Shown here: one piece after another, positions 17,701 through 25,355 of the stretch
Layout of the letters: each line of letters opens with the position of its first letter
Numbering within the stretch: position 1 is the first letter of the stretch
Assembly: GCA_019752535.1 (NCBI GenBank)
Contig: JAIEMA010000035.1
Span: 60,568-124,567 of the forward strand
Length of the DNA: 64,000 bases
From: Bacteriovoracaceae bacterium
GTDB taxonomy: Bacteria > Bdellovibrionota > Bacteriovoracia > Bacteriovoracales > Bacteriovoracaceae
Direction: 5' to 3'
Made by a program: the position numbers and the translations under genes
Notes under the pieces: model-generated
The model's input: only the letters and a program-made list of their open reading frames with translations
Database searches by the model: none
Told to the model about the DNA's origin: nothing

Positions 17701-19537
17701 GCAAGGAGGAGTTGAAGATGTTCCGGCCGCTCAGCTTGGCAAAATTCGCGACGGCGCATGGTATGGGAACGTACCTCCGGGTCATGAAATCAATGAAGTC
17801 ATCCGTGGCAACATTCAAAGTAACCCTTACCTCACATGGGTTGAAACGAGTGCCAAGGACGGGAAGTTCACTGGTCAAATTCAATATCCAAATCCTATCT
17901 ATGTTAAAAAAGAGGGATTAGACATAATCCGAAAAGCTGAACCGCAACTCGTTAAAGAAATTGAACACTATCAAGCTGTCTTAAAAGAGAGACAGGCTTT
18001 ATCTGTTAAGTATGCCAATAAAGCGGCACTCAATGCAGCTGGTGAGCAGGGATTAAAAGATGTGGCTCGCTATGAAGAGTTAAATGCTGAATATACATTG
18101 CTCGTCAAAAAGCAAGGTGAGATGACCGAGCGTTTAGTCGACGCCATGGTCGATGAGCAAATGGATTGGTTTACTCGTGAGCGTACTCTGCTTGGTGATT
18201 TAGATACCCCAGAGAAATTAAACAAGTATGCAGACCTTGTCGCTGAATTCCAAAGAAACCTTGTTTCAATTCATCCGCTGGCCAACGGAAACGGAAGATC
18301 GACCCGTGAATTTGCTCTTAATTACGCTTTAAGAAAAGAAGGTTTCCCTCCGGCCCGTATCATTGAGCCTAATGCTGATATCTATAGCTCACTAGAGGAA
18401 TGGCAAACAATCGTTAAGCACGGAATTCTCTCAAGTGATTTCTTAATTGATGATCTTTTAGAGCGCGCTAAATTTGGTTTACCATTTGATAATTCACTTG
18501 ATCTCATCACACCTTACACTCGTCCACCTGTTCATGTCGGACTTAAAGGAGTGAAGGGTAAAGATGTGATGGAGGGTGTGGAGTACATTGATCCTCGTCT
18601 TTATCGAGAAATTATCAAGAGAGAGATGGCGAAAGATCCATCATTTGCTCTTCGCCTAAAAAATCAGCCTTTAAAAACGTGGGATGAAATCCACGCCAAG
18701 GCGAATGAAGTCTTTAATAAGAATAACATTTATTTTAATCATCCCAAGAATGGTATTGAGAGAGTCGAAATTGGATTTGTAGATGATGATTTCAAAGCTC
18801 TTTATGGTAAATCGACGGCCTATAATAAAGAGCTCTACGATTTCAAAATGGACAGTTGGTACTCGGATCAAATCGTATGGCGAGGACTGGCCTCTAAGAC
18901 TCAAGTAAAGAGTGAAGCCGAGATTATTGGGATGTTTGAGAACTTAAACTCGCATATGGCCTCAAACGCTGTTCTTGGAAAAATTCGTGGAAATACATCT
19001 GTTGAATCAATCCGTAATGCGGCGATAGCAGATTTTGAAAAATATAATTCGGATGTTTTTGGTGATGGTCTGGTTCAGATGGCCAGGGATCATTCGGAGA
19101 CGGGTCCGATGTATGGAATTAGCTACGGCTACTCAACATCAAAAAACCGTGAGGTCGGCAAAGCCTTTGCGATGGGTGCCATGGTTGTCGGCGAGTACGG
19201 AGCGCATAAAGCTCCTGAGCTTCAGGCATTGTTGAAATCGAGAATTCTTGTCGGTGCAAGACGAGGAGTAAAAGATGTGGATCTCGGCCGACTTAAGCAG
19301 CTTCGCCCGGAGTTCTCTTATAAGTATGGTCGCCAGCAAGAGATTATGGGAATTGGGGCCAGCGATCCGGATGCCATTAACATCATTCAATCAATTGATG
19401 GGGAAGGAAAAGTGATAAGATCTTATCTGCGAAGTCCAGAAGATCCTTCTAAGATTTTAGTGATTGATGGTGATGCTCAGCCTCTCACAATGCCTAAGCC
19501 TGGAGATATCGTAAAGACGATTCAGTTAGGGAAGTAA
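14780..19537 (+). CDS. Very large exported protein with Fic domain and ADP-ribosyltransferase-like C-terminus
   Basis: 1585 residues from the ATG at 14780. It has a Sec signal peptide (to about residue 29), a Cys-rich N-terminal part, an alanine/hydrophobic middle (about 310-470) that may insert in membranes, two diverged repeats of about 105 residues (about 630-733 and 735-842, each ending in a RSGLAG stretch), then a Fic domain (about 940-1210) with the AMPylation motif HPLANGNGR at 1165-1173 preceded by GKIRDGAWYG. The last 220 residues have the three ART landmarks in order: Arg in VWRGLA (1368), STS (1452-1454) and QxE (1519-1521), with C3-like spacing. Fic is firm; ART is a pattern-based proposal. 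Likely a secreted effector or toxin acting on other cells or prey. Confidence 0.82.
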   Translation: MKRSISLLLAVILLLPSFILPASAGAPQPTSASFNVDRDCKNGKCIESLIDLAKAKSTQARGEGCLPPEDEKDQAHWFENNPMSVDCFKLVKEIEEIYVKLEVIQAHFSGQMLDDQERMCREEKQNSILNLENLRDIEKANAQASCTPARKKEVSQRCAGDTTCVLANSAVPFLGTLVNKILPANKRSTNCSAGKDNCLVQLATAFAKSVFSFFEGAWGLLKAAGKGIANAGKKFWNWVTGAEKQSSTAQLAAAKASEEEGIFKQLIHDFPGTMSRMWAGLTGAINEWLANDIFCQEWAGVPRASKCNRPAQGFACTDCKTMINGLCAISGVIVAEIVPAFLTGGLVTCAKYGVSAASKVSKLFKVSAATTRAIKASRVAKFVAPVTKMTARLTTAVVKSKFTRVAVSLMKTSVKLIGRFMISAPVKAMKVTFKAMRTVARTSKTFLMLTPAGPVITFGSKVASTAGKVILFPFENAMTLKSFQLGEKTFEKIFQKAGSAKLFGGIRPVLAGESARAMGKIDDAYLDMKITGYTKRHGSDFVTEAEDKYLKTIRVQRYSVVDDYLLKKPEVPLKNLIDDLYPDLKYGKFAKHLGADDILKAENDLFAAISKMPESANRQRLISEYYSHLSSLARRDALAGSPTFTRTEVIENALLGNEERANKALELTRVETSKMKPEKVAELKLAIQNAHEAGNGKVFNYKFNEIKEKYRILNEAGFTNKQAEILIRSGLAGKTDEVLKLERLEEVVEEIPRELILKNAALGKEERFSEALKLIKRESLTEQDKIKLAKTLEEAHLSGVEGEVFEYSWAELREKYRILVKGGFTKDEADLLMRSGLAGRPPVRELVVPGRTLFSKFTKEIVEADFPKREAQFLNLVSGDVKPKKSWLDFFKPNKAEAVKIEDNFQSLYFIDYQHNSGALNDILAGQGQIAKTQLALTYEKKAFENYKIAHNYLLETKPKINKNTLLEIHKKMMQGGVEDVPAAQLGKIRDGAWYGNVPPGHEINEVIRGNIQSNPYLTWVETSAKDGKFTGQIQYPNPIYVKKEGLDIIRKAEPQLVKEIEHYQAVLKERQALSVKYANKAALNAAGEQGLKDVARYEELNAEYTLLVKKQGEMTERLVDAMVDEQMDWFTRERTLLGDLDTPEKLNKYADLVAEFQRNLVSIHPLANGNGRSTREFALNYALRKEGFPPARIIEPNADIYSSLEEWQTIVKHGILSSDFLIDDLLERAKFGLPFDNSLDLITPYTRPPVHVGLKGVKGKDVMEGVEYIDPRLYREIIKREMAKDPSFALRLKNQPLKTWDEIHAKANEVFNKNNIYFNHPKNGIERVEIGFVDDDFKALYGKSTAYNKELYDFKMDSWYSDQIVWRGLASKTQVKSEAEIIGMFENLNSHMASNAVLGKIRGNTSVESIRNAAIADFEKYNSDVFGDGLVQMARDHSETGPMYGISYGYSTSKNREVGKAFAMGAMVVGEYGAHKAPELQALLKSRILVGARRGVKDVDLGRLKQLRPEFSYKYGRQQEIMGIGASDPDAINIIQSIDGEGKVIRSYLRSPEDPSKILVIDGDAQPLTMPKPGDIVKTIQLGK

Positions 19538-20145
19538 TGCAGGTTTTAGTTAAAAACCCTTGGGCGAATTTTGAAGTACCAAAAACACTCGATGAGTCTT
19601 TTTGGTCTTCAAATTCATTTTATCTAAAAAAAGATTTCTCTTTTAGTTCAATGTTTGAGCTGGATACAGACTTCTCTCCTTTCTTAAGTCTCGATATGAG
19701 GATGTCATTTATCTCCTCTCTTCCTCGAGAGGGACAAAGCTTATCTTGCCAAGGAGTCTCTGCTCTCACTCTCATCGCCTGTTTCTTTCAAACCAAGACA
19801 CATATCTTTCATGATCTCCCTGAAGCTGAATTAACCCCTCTTCTCAATGAGTATCTCCCCGCTGATTTACATCATTTTTTTTCTCGCTCTCAAGGGCCGA
19901 CTGATCAAGTCTTAATATTGAATCATGAGCCTGATCTTTTGATGCTCAATGAAAAGCTAATGAAGAAGGGGAGACTCATCCTTGTCAGTACCCAGGGGGC
20001 GATCGCATTCTCGCCTCATCCCAAAGACTATGAGGCGTGGGGAAGGCTGTGGCCGATGGGGGAGGCCACTGAATTTGGATGGAGATTTACTAAAGACTGT
20101 GTGGGATTAGAAGGATTAGAGTTTTCGCAGTTTAATAAAAGCTAG
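19537..20145 (+). CDS. 202-residue partner of the Fic/ART-like protein, unknown function
   Basis: The start overlaps the stop of the giant exported protein by one base, so expression is coupled. There is no signal peptide, so it is probably cytoplasmic. It is rich in Phe, Leu and Ser with segments such as MRMSFISSLPREGQSLSCQG, and I recognise no family. Position fits a chaperone or an immunity protein for the toxin upstream, but nothing in the sequence proves either. Converges on the kinase gene with a four-base overlap. Confidence 0.7.
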   Translation: MQVLVKNPWANFEVPKTLDESFWSSNSFYLKKDFSFSSMFELDTDFSPFLSLDMRMSFISSLPREGQSLSCQGVSALTLIACFFQTKTHIFHDLPEAELTPLLNEYLPADLHHFFSRSQGPTDQVLILNHEPDLLMLNEKLMKKGRLILVSTQGAIAFSPHPKDYEAWGRLWPMGEATEFGWRFTKDCVGLEGLEFSQFNKS

Positions 20146-21647
20146 ACTTCTTTTTTTGGAATCATGATCGAAATGACTCCACCCGGAGTATCTGTTTCAT
20201 TAATAACAAGTTTGCCATAATGCAAATCCATGACTTCGAGAGCAATCAAAAGATCGAAGCCTGAACCCTTCTCACCTTTTGTTCCTAAAGTTGATTGAGG
20301 AGTTTCTTTCTTTGCGAGAATACCTTTAATGTTTTTTGGGAATCCTTTGCCTTGATCGGAAATTTTAATGATATGCCAGTATTCATCTTCTTCATAAGCA
20401 ACATCTACGATTCCACCTTCTGGCGAAAACTTAATTGCGTTTATGATCAGATTACTTAAAACGCTCAGAGAGAAGAGTCCTTTGTTAATTCTTATACTGA
20501 CTTTCGCTAAGTCTTCTGGCTTGTAATTGAGAAGTATATTTTTCGCTTTTAATCTTTCTGTGAGAATCTCTGAGACTTCAATCACTAAGGGAAGCAGTGG
20601 AGTTTCCTCGAGCCTCCATGTCGATTTTGAACTGGTGAGCTTTTGAACCAATTTCATCTGCTCTAAAAGTTCAACGACAAAGCCGACATGGCGAGAAAGT
20701 CTATCAATCGGCACGATACTTGGGTCATCTTTCATGATCATGAGATAACCTTGGATGGTCGTGAGGCTTGAAGCGGTGTCGTGAACCGTGAGTCTTAAAA
20801 GTTGATTGGTGCTTTCAAGTCGCTTAAGAGCAATTGATCTCTGAGTCCATGAATAAAAGGCGAGAGTAGAAATAAGAGAGAAAAGTAGAGCGAAGGCAAA
20901 GGGCGTGAGTTGATGCGAGAGCAAGGGCCTTGAATCGAGTTTAGGCCAGATTTTGATTGTGAGATTTCTTCCAAACTCTTGAACGTGCGAAACCTGGGTC
21001 GTCTCCTCGCTAGAGGCGGAAGACGGAAGACTAGAGATATAGGAGAGATTTGTTTCATCATCAGTAATATCAATATTAAAATTTTCTCCAAATTGATTAT
21101 TGGTGAAAAAATTAAAAAATTGATGAGTCGTTAAAACGATGGCGATCCATCCTCTGAATTCCTCTTTTTTCCAAAGAGAAATATAACAGACAAATCCACG
21201 CTGATTGGTTTGAAACAAATCAAAAGGCGGACTGAACCAATACTTCTCTTTTCTAGCGAGAGACTCTTTCAGAAATTTGATATTTTGAGATGTTTTACCA
21301 AGGGCCCCATCATTCGTTGGACGCGGATAAACGCGGATAATTTTCCCTTCAGGGTTAAGTTCATTCACTCCATAAATTTCTGGAAAATTTGAAATCAACT
21401 CTTTGGCCATGGCCTCATATTCACGATCCTCCACTTTGTCCTGTTGCCAAAATGTCGCGGCCACTAAACGCGCCCCCCTGGTCCCAGAGAGGTAGTGTCT
21501 TAGTCTCTCTTCAACATCACTTTTGATAACTTCGGACTGTCTTTGGAGGAGTTCGTTGTGTTTGGATTCACGCCAATCATAAAAGCGAGACAGTGTGAGG
21601 CTAGACAACACAAGGGTAATACAGAAAAAGACGACGGATCGATTCAT
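20142..21647 (-). CDS. Membrane sensor histidine kinase with CHASE-like periplasmic domain
   Basis: 501 residues. One N-terminal membrane segment (about 5-22), an extracytoplasmic region of about 210 residues with CHASE-like features (FPEIYGVNELNPEGKIIRVYP), a second membrane segment (about 248-268), a HisKA-like H-box (LRLTVHDTASSLTT, His near 289) and a HATPase with N-box LSNLIINAIKFSPEGG and G-boxes SDQGKGFPK and KGSGFDLLIA. No response regulator gene lies beside it. Divergent from the ECF sigma gene. Confidence 0.88.
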   Translation of the reverse strand: MNRSVVFFCITLVLSSLTLSRFYDWRESKHNELLQRQSEVIKSDVEERLRHYLSGTRGARLVAATFWQQDKVEDREYEAMAKELISNFPEIYGVNELNPEGKIIRVYPRPTNDGALGKTSQNIKFLKESLARKEKYWFSPPFDLFQTNQRGFVCYISLWKKEEFRGWIAIVLTTHQFFNFFTNNQFGENFNIDITDDETNLSYISSLPSSASSEETTQVSHVQEFGRNLTIKIWPKLDSRPLLSHQLTPFAFALLFSLISTLAFYSWTQRSIALKRLESTNQLLRLTVHDTASSLTTIQGYLMIMKDDPSIVPIDRLSRHVGFVVELLEQMKLVQKLTSSKSTWRLEETPLLPLVIEVSEILTERLKAKNILLNYKPEDLAKVSIRINKGLFSLSVLSNLIINAIKFSPEGGIVDVAYEEDEYWHIIKISDQGKGFPKNIKGILAKKETPQSTLGTKGEKGSGFDLLIALEVMDLHYGKLVINETDTPGGVISIMIPKKEV

Positions 21648-21730
21648 AAGCTAGTATTATGTGATAATTGCACCCACCCTGGAACCTAAATAATTCTTAA
21701 AAATTAAGGGTTTAGCGTCTTGTCGGAGAT

Positions 21731-21756
21731 GTAACTTTTGGGCGTAAGTTAACGTA
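21731..21756 (+). promoter_or_regulatory. Candidate ECF-type autoregulatory promoter
   Basis: GTAACT at 21731-21736 is followed, 16 bases later, by CGTA at 21753-21756, just 17 bases before the sigma-factor start. This resembles the GTAACC-N16-CGAA type of promoter known for NrsF-controlled ECF sigma factors in Caulobacter. The likely reading is that the sigma factor transcribes its own operon. It rests on pattern similarity alone. Confidence 0.45.
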
Positions 21757-21773
21757 ATAAGGGATAGAAGCCG

Positions 21774-22328
21774 ATGGCGAGCGTAGAAATTAGGACTGGG
21801 GTGAGCGTGGAAGAGAAGCTTTTAGAGCTTTTAGGACAATCAATGAAGGGTGACCAGGTCGCTTACGAATCTTTTTTAACCATGACCTCCGCTGTCGTGA
21901 AGCGCTATCTCTCGCATTTAGGTAAAGGGTTCACGGATGCTCAGACGCTTGAAGACTTGCAACAAGAAGTGATTCTTTCGGTTCATCAAAAGAAGCATAC
22001 TTATACATGGGATAGACCCTTAATGCCTTGGTTGTATGCCATAACAAGATACCGCTATATTGATTTTTATCGTCAAAAGAAACGTGCCCCATTGATGACT
22101 GAGTGGAGTGATATTCATTCAAGTGACGAAACTTTTGATGAGTCGCCGATTGATTGGGATGAAGTTTTAAGTCTTCTCTCTCCTAAACAGAGAGATATGT
22201 TTGTGATGGTGAAGGTAGAGGGTCAGACCTACGCTCATGCGGCCCAAGCTTTTAGTATGAGTGTGCCTGCAGTTAAAGTTTCGGTTCATCGAATGGTTAA
22301 ATCGCTTAAGGATAAGGTGCAAAAATGA
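21774..22328 (+). CDS. ECF-family RNA polymerase sigma factor
   Basis: 184 residues. Region 2 includes LEDLQQEVILSVHQKKHTY and RPLMPWLYAITRYRYIDFYR, the core-binding and -10 recognition part. Region 4 is LSPKQRDMFVMVKVEGQTYA followed by a helix-turn-helix ending SVPAVKVSVHRMVKSL. The stop overlaps the next gene by four bases, and that gene encodes a six-helix NrsF-like membrane protein, so this is a sigma/anti-sigma pair responding to an envelope or oxidative cue. GGGATAG precedes the ATG. Confidence 0.92.
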   Translation: MASVEIRTGVSVEEKLLELLGQSMKGDQVAYESFLTMTSAVVKRYLSHLGKGFTDAQTLEDLQQEVILSVHQKKHTYTWDRPLMPWLYAITRYRYIDFYRQKKRAPLMTEWSDIHSSDETFDESPIDWDEVLSLLSPKQRDMFVMVKVEGQTYAHAAQAFSMSVPAVKVSVHRMVKSLKDKVQK

Positions 22329-22966
22329 ATGAGAACCTTTTAAAAAATCTTGCTTCAGATTTAAAGCCATTTAAATCCGTTGAGCGACTCTCTCCATTCT
22401 TAATGAAGAGATTGATTCCTGTCTTTTCTTTGTTTGTCGCTCTTTCATTTTTCATGGCTTCAAAAAATAGCGTATTGTCGATGCGCTGGAGTGATAGCCT
22501 CTTCTTTTTAGAAAACACTATTTGGGTTTTTGTCACGTTTGGCAGTTTTGCCGCCTTCTACTTTAGTGCTTTCCCTCAAGCCCAACTTAAAATGGCAGAC
22601 CGCTTAATCTTTTCTGGAATCGTGGGCTTGTTTTTATTACAAGTCACTCAAGTCAATTACTCTCAAATTTATCAAGAATTTATTTTAGAATTAAATCCCT
22701 TAAGAGGAGGGTGTGGTCTCGTGATTTCCGCCATGGCCATCGGTTATTGGTGGGCCCTACAGAAATGGGCCAGTAAAGCGGCCCCTCGCTCACCAAAGAT
22801 GACAGGATTGTGGGCGTCGTTGAGTGCAAGTTCTGCGGGCTGCTTACTCATGCAAGCTGTCTGTTTTCATGAAGGCTCTCTCCATCTCATGATGTGGCAC
22901 TTTCTCCCTTTAGCGCTCTCTTGTTATTTTGGGCCGCTGGCCGCTAAGAAATTCTTACGTTGGTAA
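22325..22966 (+). CDS. NrsF-family (DUF1109) membrane anti-sigma factor
   Basis: 213 residues with about six hydrophobic helices, the topology of NrsF proteins that hold their ECF sigma factor at the inner membrane. Cys residues occur in GGCGLVIS and SSAGCLLMQAVCFH; paired cysteines in this family are linked to redox sensing. An ATGA overlap with the sigma gene supports the pairing. The transcript ends at the strong hairpin 22971-22993. Confidence 0.82.
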   Translation: MNENLLKNLASDLKPFKSVERLSPFLMKRLIPVFSLFVALSFFMASKNSVLSMRWSDSLFFLENTIWVFVTFGSFAAFYFSAFPQAQLKMADRLIFSGIVGLFLLQVTQVNYSQIYQEFILELNPLRGGCGLVISAMAIGYWWALQKWASKAAPRSPKMTGLWASLSASSAGCLLMQAVCFHEGSLHLMMWHFLPLALSCYFGPLAAKKFLRW

Positions 22967-22970
22967 AAAA

Positions 22971-22993
22971 AAAGGGCCCCATGAGGGCCCTTT
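22971..22993. terminator. Bidirectional intrinsic terminator
   Basis: A perfect nine-base stem, AAAGGGCCC / GGGCCCTTT, closes a five-base loop. A T run follows on the plus strand (22995-23001), and an A run (22965-22973) supplies a U tract on the minus strand. It serves both the nrsF-like gene and the convergent RRM gene. Confidence 0.92.
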
Positions 22994-23016
22994 CTTTTTT
23001 TGTTTTAATTAAAAAA

Positions 23017-23334
23017 CTAGTAACGACCGCGTCCGCCGCCGCCATTTCCGCCGCCGAAGCCGCCAGAGCGATTGTTATCGCGCTTTTCCATTGGCTTTGC
23101 TTCGTTAACAGTCATGTTACGACCTTCGAATGCTGAACCGTCAAGCTTGCTGATAGCAGATTGAGCTTCATCATCAGTCGACATTTCAACAAAGCCGAAG
23201 CCCTTGCTGCGACCTGTATCACGATCAGTGATCACTTTTGCAGAATCGACGTTACCGATTGTAGCAAAGTGTGTGCGAAGAGAGCTGTCGTTTACTGAGA
23301 AGGGAAGATTTCCCACGTACAATTTCTTACCCAT
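23017..23334 (-). CDS. Small RRM-type RNA-binding protein
   Basis: 105 residues from the ATG at 23334, chosen because GGAGG lies just upstream; an in-frame ATG at 23379 lacks a ribosome site. A single RNA-recognition motif has RNP2 KLYVGNLPF and RNP1 KGFGFVEM, followed by a short Gly/Arg-rich tail. This matches bacterial cold-inducible RNA chaperones (Rbp/glycine-rich RRM proteins) that bind and remodel mRNA. It is the last host gene before the integrated element. Confidence 0.93.
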   Translation of the reverse strand: MGKKLYVGNLPFSVNDSSLRTHFATIGNVDSAKVITDRDTGRSKGFGFVEMSTDDEAQSAISKLDGSAFEGRNMTVNEAKPMEKRDNNRSGGFGGGNGGGGRGRY

Positions 23335-23487
23335 AATACCTCCAAAGGTTGGGGCCGCTTTAGAAGACTTGAGCAACATGCGCAGGATTCTAGAAGAAGC
23401 TGAATGAACGCACCCAAGGTAACACGTTCAGTCGACAAAAAGGGATATATTTAGAGGCGGGTCAAAATAAATCAAAGAATCGAGTGC

Positions 23488-23517
23488 TTTCAGCAAGCTA
23501 GGCTAGCTTTTCTGAAA
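23488..23517. terminator. Inverted repeat, probable terminator of the former tRNA transcript
   Basis: TTTCAG-C-AAGCTAG / CTAGCTT-TT-CTGAAA forms a 13-base-pair interrupted stem. It lies about 30 bases beyond the 3' end of the tRNA fragment in the direction of tRNA transcription (minus strand), so it may be the original tRNA terminator. There is no strong U tract. Confidence 0.4.
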
Positions 23518-23548
23518 CATTTTTAAGACGATAGTAAGAAGAAAAATA

Positions 23549-23576
23549 TGGTGCCCAGGACGAGACTCGAACTCAT
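23549..23576 (-). other. tRNA 3'-end fragment: left attachment site of the element
   Basis: On the minus strand, ATGAG-TTCGAGT-CTCGT is a perfect T arm (5 bp stem, 7-base loop), followed by CCTGGGC, A and CCA, exactly the 3' end of a tRNA. No anticodon, D arm or 5' acceptor strand (expected GCCCAGG) precedes it within 100 bases. Such truncated copies mark the integrase end of elements inserted in tRNA genes. The intact tRNA should lie at the other end, which I do not find in the window. Confidence 0.75.
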
Positions 23577-23674
23577 CCCACGAAATAGTTATTCCGTTTA
23601 ATTTCTTAAAGTACAAATTTCTTTTTATTTTTCATGAGTTAAATCTCCATCTCATCTTTTTCTGAAGAAGATTT

Positions 23675-24820
23675 TTAACCAGCTTGAGTGGCCGTGGGCT
23701 GTTTGTGGGCTACTTCATGATTATCTGGATTCATAAAATTGATGATGCCAGTGACGGCCGACAAGTGCTCTGGCGATAGGTGAGCATAGATCATGGTCAT
23801 TTCAGCCTTCGTGTGGCCAAGCACTTTTTGCAGGTCATACAGGTTCCCACCGCTCATTACGAACTGGCTGGCAAATGTATGTCTGAGGTTGTGAAAGCAG
23901 ATTTGGTTAGTAATCTTGGCCTTCTCCTGCATCTTATGGAAGTGCCTATACAGGTGGATCACGCTCATCACGCTTCCTTCACCGTTAGGAAAAACGAGGT
24001 GGACAGGATTTCCTTTGTCATCAAAGCGAATCGTTGATTCGTTGCGTTTTTCATACAAATCGAGCAACATTTCTTTCACTGCTTTGTTCATTGGAACGTG
24101 TCTTACCGTACCTGTTTTGGTGGTTTGGCGTAGTCCCCATCTGTCGCGAATCCTACTTATTTGAATCATGTTTCGTTGGAAATCGACCATATCCCATGCG
24201 AGTCCTGCCAATTCTCCACGCCTCATCCCTGTATTTAGAGCAACCAAATAAACGGGATAAAGAGGGTCAGGGCTGGCCGCATTTAGAAAATCTTGAATTT
24301 CCGTTTTGCTCCAAAAGACAGGTGGCTGTTTCACCATTTTCAGCAATGGATAATGCTTAATTGGATTTTCTCGGATCGCTTTTTGTCTTTCAGCAGCTAG
24401 GACAATGCTCTTTAAGATTTGAAGGACGAGGTTAATTCCTTTGGCATTATGGCCAGAGTTCAAAAGATCTCGAACGAGTTGATTCACTAAATCTATGTTT
24501 AATTGATTTAAGAATAAGTGATCAAAGCGTGGTGAAAGATGCAGGGCCACTGTGCGACGGTAGCCATCGTAAGTGGATGCGGCTCTTTGCGGTTTGATCT
24601 TTTCATCCAACCAACGTGTAGAGAAAGACTTGAAAGTTTCTCGCTTAATAAGCTGAAAATCTTCACCAAGTGCTTTTGCTTTTTCACGCTTTGAAAGAAG
24701 TTCATTCTTCCAATTTCTTGCGTCTGTTTTTCGTTCAAAAGTAGGGCTTCTATGCCGAACTCCATCAACGTAAACAGTTTCACGGTAGGTCGTCTTGTTC
24801 TTTCGTCTAATAATTTCCAT
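23675..24820 (-). CDS. Tyrosine-family site-specific integrase
   Basis: 381 residues. The N-terminal SAM-like arm and core-binding domains (about 60-160) precede the catalytic domain with R200 (NTGMRRGELAGLAW), H310-x-x-R313 (FHNLRHTFASQF), H336 (LGHTKAEMT) and nucleophile Y345 (IYAHLS). This is the full R-H-R-H-Y set, so it should be active. It sits about 100 bases inside the tRNA fragment and upstream of it lies the excisionase-like gene in the same direction. Presumably it drives insertion at a tRNA gene. Confidence 0.95.
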   Translation of the reverse strand: MEIIRRKNKTTYRETVYVDGVRHRSPTFERKTDARNWKNELLSKREKAKALGEDFQLIKRETFKSFSTRWLDEKIKPQRAASTYDGYRRTVALHLSPRFDHLFLNQLNIDLVNQLVRDLLNSGHNAKGINLVLQILKSIVLAAERQKAIRENPIKHYPLLKMVKQPPVFWSKTEIQDFLNAASPDPLYPVYLVALNTGMRRGELAGLAWDMVDFQRNMIQISRIRDRWGLRQTTKTGTVRHVPMNKAVKEMLLDLYEKRNESTIRFDDKGNPVHLVFPNGEGSVMSVIHLYRHFHKMQEKAKITNQICFHNLRHTFASQFVMSGGNLYDLQKVLGHTKAEMTMIYAHLSPEHLSAVTGIINFMNPDNHEVAHKQPTATQAG

Positions 24821-24901
24821 ACAAAACCCTTAATGGTTTTGTAACCAATTTCTCCTCTATTAAGTTGTCAAAGAACAGCGATACGCCATCCTAACACAAT
24901 C

Positions 24902-25135
24902 TTACTGGATTTGATACTCGGCTACGCTGTTTCTACTGTCCTGAAATTGCGAATTTACCCATTCAGAGAGATGAGATTTCTTGAATCGGAGCAAGGCCCC
25001 AAGCTTGAAATGCTTAATCCTTTTCAAAAAAACTTCTCGTCTGATTTTAGAAACTTTTACGTTGAGAAACTTAGCTGCTTCCGTGATGGTCAGAAGCTCC
25101 TCATGTTGGCCCTCTGGTTGCAATGTCGTTTGCAT
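24902..25135 (-). CDS. Excisionase-like winged helix-turn-helix protein
   Basis: 77 residues. LLTITEAAKFLNVKVSKIRREV and a following RFKKSHLSEWV match the MerR-type/HTH_17 'helix-turn-helix domain' proteins that act as Xis. AGGAGAATC precedes the ATG, and a perfect hairpin lies directly upstream of that. Located next to the integrase as usual for recombination directionality factors. A general DNA-binding role cannot be excluded. Confidence 0.8.
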   Translation of the reverse strand: MQTTLQPEGQHEELLTITEAAKFLNVKVSKIRREVFLKRIKHFKLGALLRFKKSHLSEWVNSQFQDSRNSVAEYQIQ

Positions 25136-25148
25136 GATTCTCCTATTT

Positions 25149-25172
25149 GAGTCTTCAAATCAGTGAAGACTC
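25149..25172 (-). promoter_or_regulatory. Perfect inverted repeat in the excisionase leader
   Basis: GAGTCTTCA and TGAAGACTC are separated by six bases, and the repeat ends five bases before the GGAGA ribosome site of the excisionase gene. It could be a protein operator or an RNA hairpin that limits translation. Confidence 0.45.
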
Positions 25173-25306
25173 TGAGAGAGCTATTACAAGGGAGATGCCA
25201 AATGAATATGTAAGCAGATGAAAGAAAAGAGATTTCTAAGTAATGAAAATCTAATCTAGGAAAGTAGAAAACAAAGAAATAAAAAAGAAACAAACATTGA
25301 TGAGTA

Positions 25307-25339
25307 TTTCGTAACGAAAAAAATGATTTCGTAGCGAAA
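25307..25339 (+). promoter_or_regulatory. Two tandem palindromic operators TTTCGTANCGAAA
   Basis: TTTCGTAACGAAA (25307-25319) and TTTCGTAGCGAAA (25327-25339) are centred 20 bases apart, two helical turns, and end just before the ribosome site of the small gene at 25356. The same half-sites recur in the large palindrome at 45223-45255, which points to one element-encoded regulator for both places. Confidence 0.6.
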
Positions 25340-25355
25340 CCAAGAGGAGCAAAGT

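Noticed and set aside
23549..23625. Complete tRNA gene
   Set aside because: Only the T arm and 3' acceptor strand are present; no anticodon arm, D arm or 5' acceptor strand can be folded.
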